Below are positions 6,673 through 7,748 of a stretch of 7,748 nucleotides of DNA, one piece after another. Source of the DNA: Nitrospirota bacterium (GTDB lineage Bacteria; Nitrospirota; Leptospirillia; Leptospirillales; Leptospirillaceae); NCBI GenBank assembly GCA_021828525.1, contig JAJZGM010000054.1, positions 1 to 7,748 on the forward strand, in the 5' to 3' direction. The translations under genes were made by a program, and so were the position numbers. Within the stretch, counting starts at the first letter, position 1; each line of letters opens with the position of its first letter. The notes under the pieces are model-generated. The model was not told the DNA's origin and ran no database searches. It worked only from the letters and a program-made list of their open reading frames with translations.

Positions 6673-7447
6673 AATCGATTAACTCCGTGATCGAAGGATG
6701 ATCCCCGCAAACGGGGCACTTGGGGCTTCGGCGGACCGAGACCGGCCTGAACGTCGTCGTCAGGGCATCATAGGTCAGAAGCCGGTTGGCCAGAAGATCG
6801 CCCTTTCCGAGGAGGATCTTCAGAACCTCGGTGGCCTGGAGGGTGCCGATCACGCCGGCAATCACCCCCAGGACCCCCGCCTCGGAACAGGTGGGAACCG
6901 CTCCGGCGGGCGGTGGCTCCCTGAAGAGGCAGCGGTAGCAGGCCGATTCTCCGGGCAGGACGGTCAGGACCTGACCAACGAATCGCAATATTCCTCCATG
7001 GACGAGGGGTTTTCTGGTGATGACCGCCAGGTCGTTGATCAGGAACTTGGCCGGGAAGTTGTCTGTTCCGTCCAGAATGACATCATAGTCAGAGACAATG
7101 TCCCGGGCATTGGCCGCGGTGATGGCAAAGGGATAGGTCCGGACCCTGACATCCGGGTTCAGATCCTCGATTTTCTCCTTGGCTGAAAGAACCTTGGGAT
7201 GATCGAGGTCATCCGTGGTGTGAATGATCTGGCGCTGGAGGTTGGAGAGGTCCACGACATCCATGTCCACGATTCCCAGTGTCCCGACACCGGCGGCCGC
7301 GAGATACAGGGCCGCCGGGCTTCCGAGCCCCCCGGCTCCGATGATCAGGACCCGGGACGACAGAAGACGCTGCTGTCCCTTTCCTCCCACCTCCGGAAGG
7401 AGAATGTGGCGGGAATACCGCTCGATCCGTTCCTCGGTCAGTTCCAT
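6638..7447 (-). CDS. MoeB/ThiF-type E1-like adenylyltransferase (copy 2)
   Basis: This 269-residue enzyme has the same plan as the second MoeB-like gene of the operon and should likewise adenylate a Gly-Gly carrier tail. It shows GAGGLGSP (37-44), DMDVVDLSNLQRQ (61-73), DGTDN (126-130), zinc pairs CYRC (170/173) and CPVC (244/247), and Cys187 in PTCSEAGVLG. There is no rhodanese domain. The two copies align nearly end to end with one single-residue gap; they differ most around residues 77-83, 101-112 and 131-143 and in the last 15 residues. This is an old duplication or a second acquired copy, not a recent tandem event. The ATG at 7447 follows AGGGGG by six bases and lies nine bases after the cysteine synthase stop; the 3' end overlaps threonine synthase by 35 bases. 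Which copy serves which carrier cannot be read here. Confidence 0.9.
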   Translation of the reverse strand: MELTEERIERYSRHILLPEVGGKGQQRLLSSRVLIIGAGGLGSPAALYLAAAGVGTLGIVDMDVVDLSNLQRQIIHTTDDLDHPKVLSAKEKIEDLNPDVRVRTYPFAITAANARDIVSDYDVILDGTDNFPAKFLINDLAVITRKPLVHGGILRFVGQVLTVLPGESACYRCLFREPPPAGAVPTCSEAGVLGVIAGVIGTLQATEVLKILLGKGDLLANRLLTYDALTTTFRPVSVRRSPKCPVCGDHPSITELIDYEQPVCTTPGI

Positions 7448-7456
7448 GAAGGCCCC

Positions 7457-7748
7457 CTAAAGAGAGAGATATTTTTCGATCGAAAAGTAGCGTTCATAGC
7501 CGTCGCAGACCACAGTCACCACCCGGGCCCCCTCGGGGAGGGTCCGGGCCAGGGCCAGGGCGCCAAAGACATTGGCCCCCGAAGAAATGCCTGCCATGAT
7601 CCCCTCTTCCCGGGCCAGGCGTTGGGCGGTGTCGATCGCCTGACGATCGGTCACTGTCAGGACCTTCGAGATCACCGATCTGTCGAGGATCTTTGGCACG
7701 AATCCGGCTCCGATTCCCTGGATCCTGTGGGGCCCTGGGGCCTTTCCG
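7457..7748 (-). CDS. cysK: Cysteine synthase, CysK type (3' part only)
   Basis: Only the last 96 residues are visible; the gene continues past the right edge. The first visible residues include PGPHRIQGIGAGFVPKIL, the signature of O-acetylserine sulfhydrylase near the C-terminal part of its active site. EEGIMAGISSGAN follows, with the conserved PLP-phosphate-side serine loop, and the protein ends DGYERYFSIEKYLSL, equivalent to the usual ERYLST tail. The PLP lysine lies in the missing part. The enzyme makes cysteine from an activated serine and sulfide, or a thiocarboxylate in the CysM/CysO branch. The GPHRIQGIGAGF segment is typical of CysK and unlike the mycobacterial CysM tail I recall. It is the first gene seen of the operon, nine bases ahead of a MoeB-like gene. 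Confidence 0.9.
   Translation of the reverse strand, partial: GKAPGPHRIQGIGAGFVPKILDRSVISKVLTVTDRQAIDTAQRLAREEGIMAGISSGANVFGALALARTLPEGARVVTVVCDGYERYFSIEKYLSL

Noticed and set aside
3589..7447. Molybdopterin or thiamin biosynthesis cluster
   Set aside because: MoeB and MoaD/ThiS-like genes alone might suggest this, but no moaE, moaA, moaC, thiG or thiO is present. The carrier is of the CysO branch, and cysK, thrC, NIL and JAMM point to amino-acid sulfur metabolism.

Overview
This is a GC-rich bacterial window in which all ten genes read leftward (minus strand) and are packed tightly. There are no rRNA or tRNA genes, insertion sequences or CRISPR arrays. Gene style and content fit a free-living Gram-negative-like bacterium. 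An acidophilic Nitrospirota such as Leptospirillum is one guess, but nothing here proves the lineage.

In the direction of transcription the window has three blocks. (1) Positions 7748 to 3589 hold a seven-gene sulfur-transfer and amino-acid operon: the end of a CysK-type cysteine synthase, a MoeB/ThiF-type activating enzyme, threonine synthase, a CysO-like ubiquitin-fold sulfur carrier, a stand-alone NIL-domain protein, a second MoeB/ThiF-type enzyme, and a JAMM metalloprotease. Genes are separated by 9-22 bases or overlap (35, 22 and 4 bases). (2) Positions 3565 to 1455 hold a response regulator and sensor kinase of PhoB/PhoR type, with their own sigma70-like promoter. (3) Positions 1206 to 184 hold a short-form 6-phosphogluconate dehydrogenase followed by an intrinsic terminator. 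A near-consensus promoter at 45-16 then fires off the left edge towards a gene that is not in the window.

The most interesting part is block 1. The sulfur carrier is clearly of the CysO/MoaD family, but its C-terminus is Gly-Gly-Ala-Lys, not the bare Gly-Gly needed for adenylation. A JAMM protease with an intact zinc motif is encoded in the same operon. From known systems (QbsD/QbsE in Pseudomonas, HcyD/HcyS in Wolinella, Mec+/CysO in Mycobacterium), the inferred sequence is: JAMM removes Ala-Lys, a MoeB-like enzyme adenylates the exposed Gly-Gly and loads sulfur as a thiocarboxylate, and a PLP enzyme takes up the sulfur. What sets this locus apart is threonine synthase inside the operon, two diverged MoeB paralogues (about 58% identical by hand count), and a free NIL domain translationally coupled to the carrier. 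Together these suggest thiocarboxylate-dependent synthesis of cysteine and possibly homocysteine, with the substrate routing still open.
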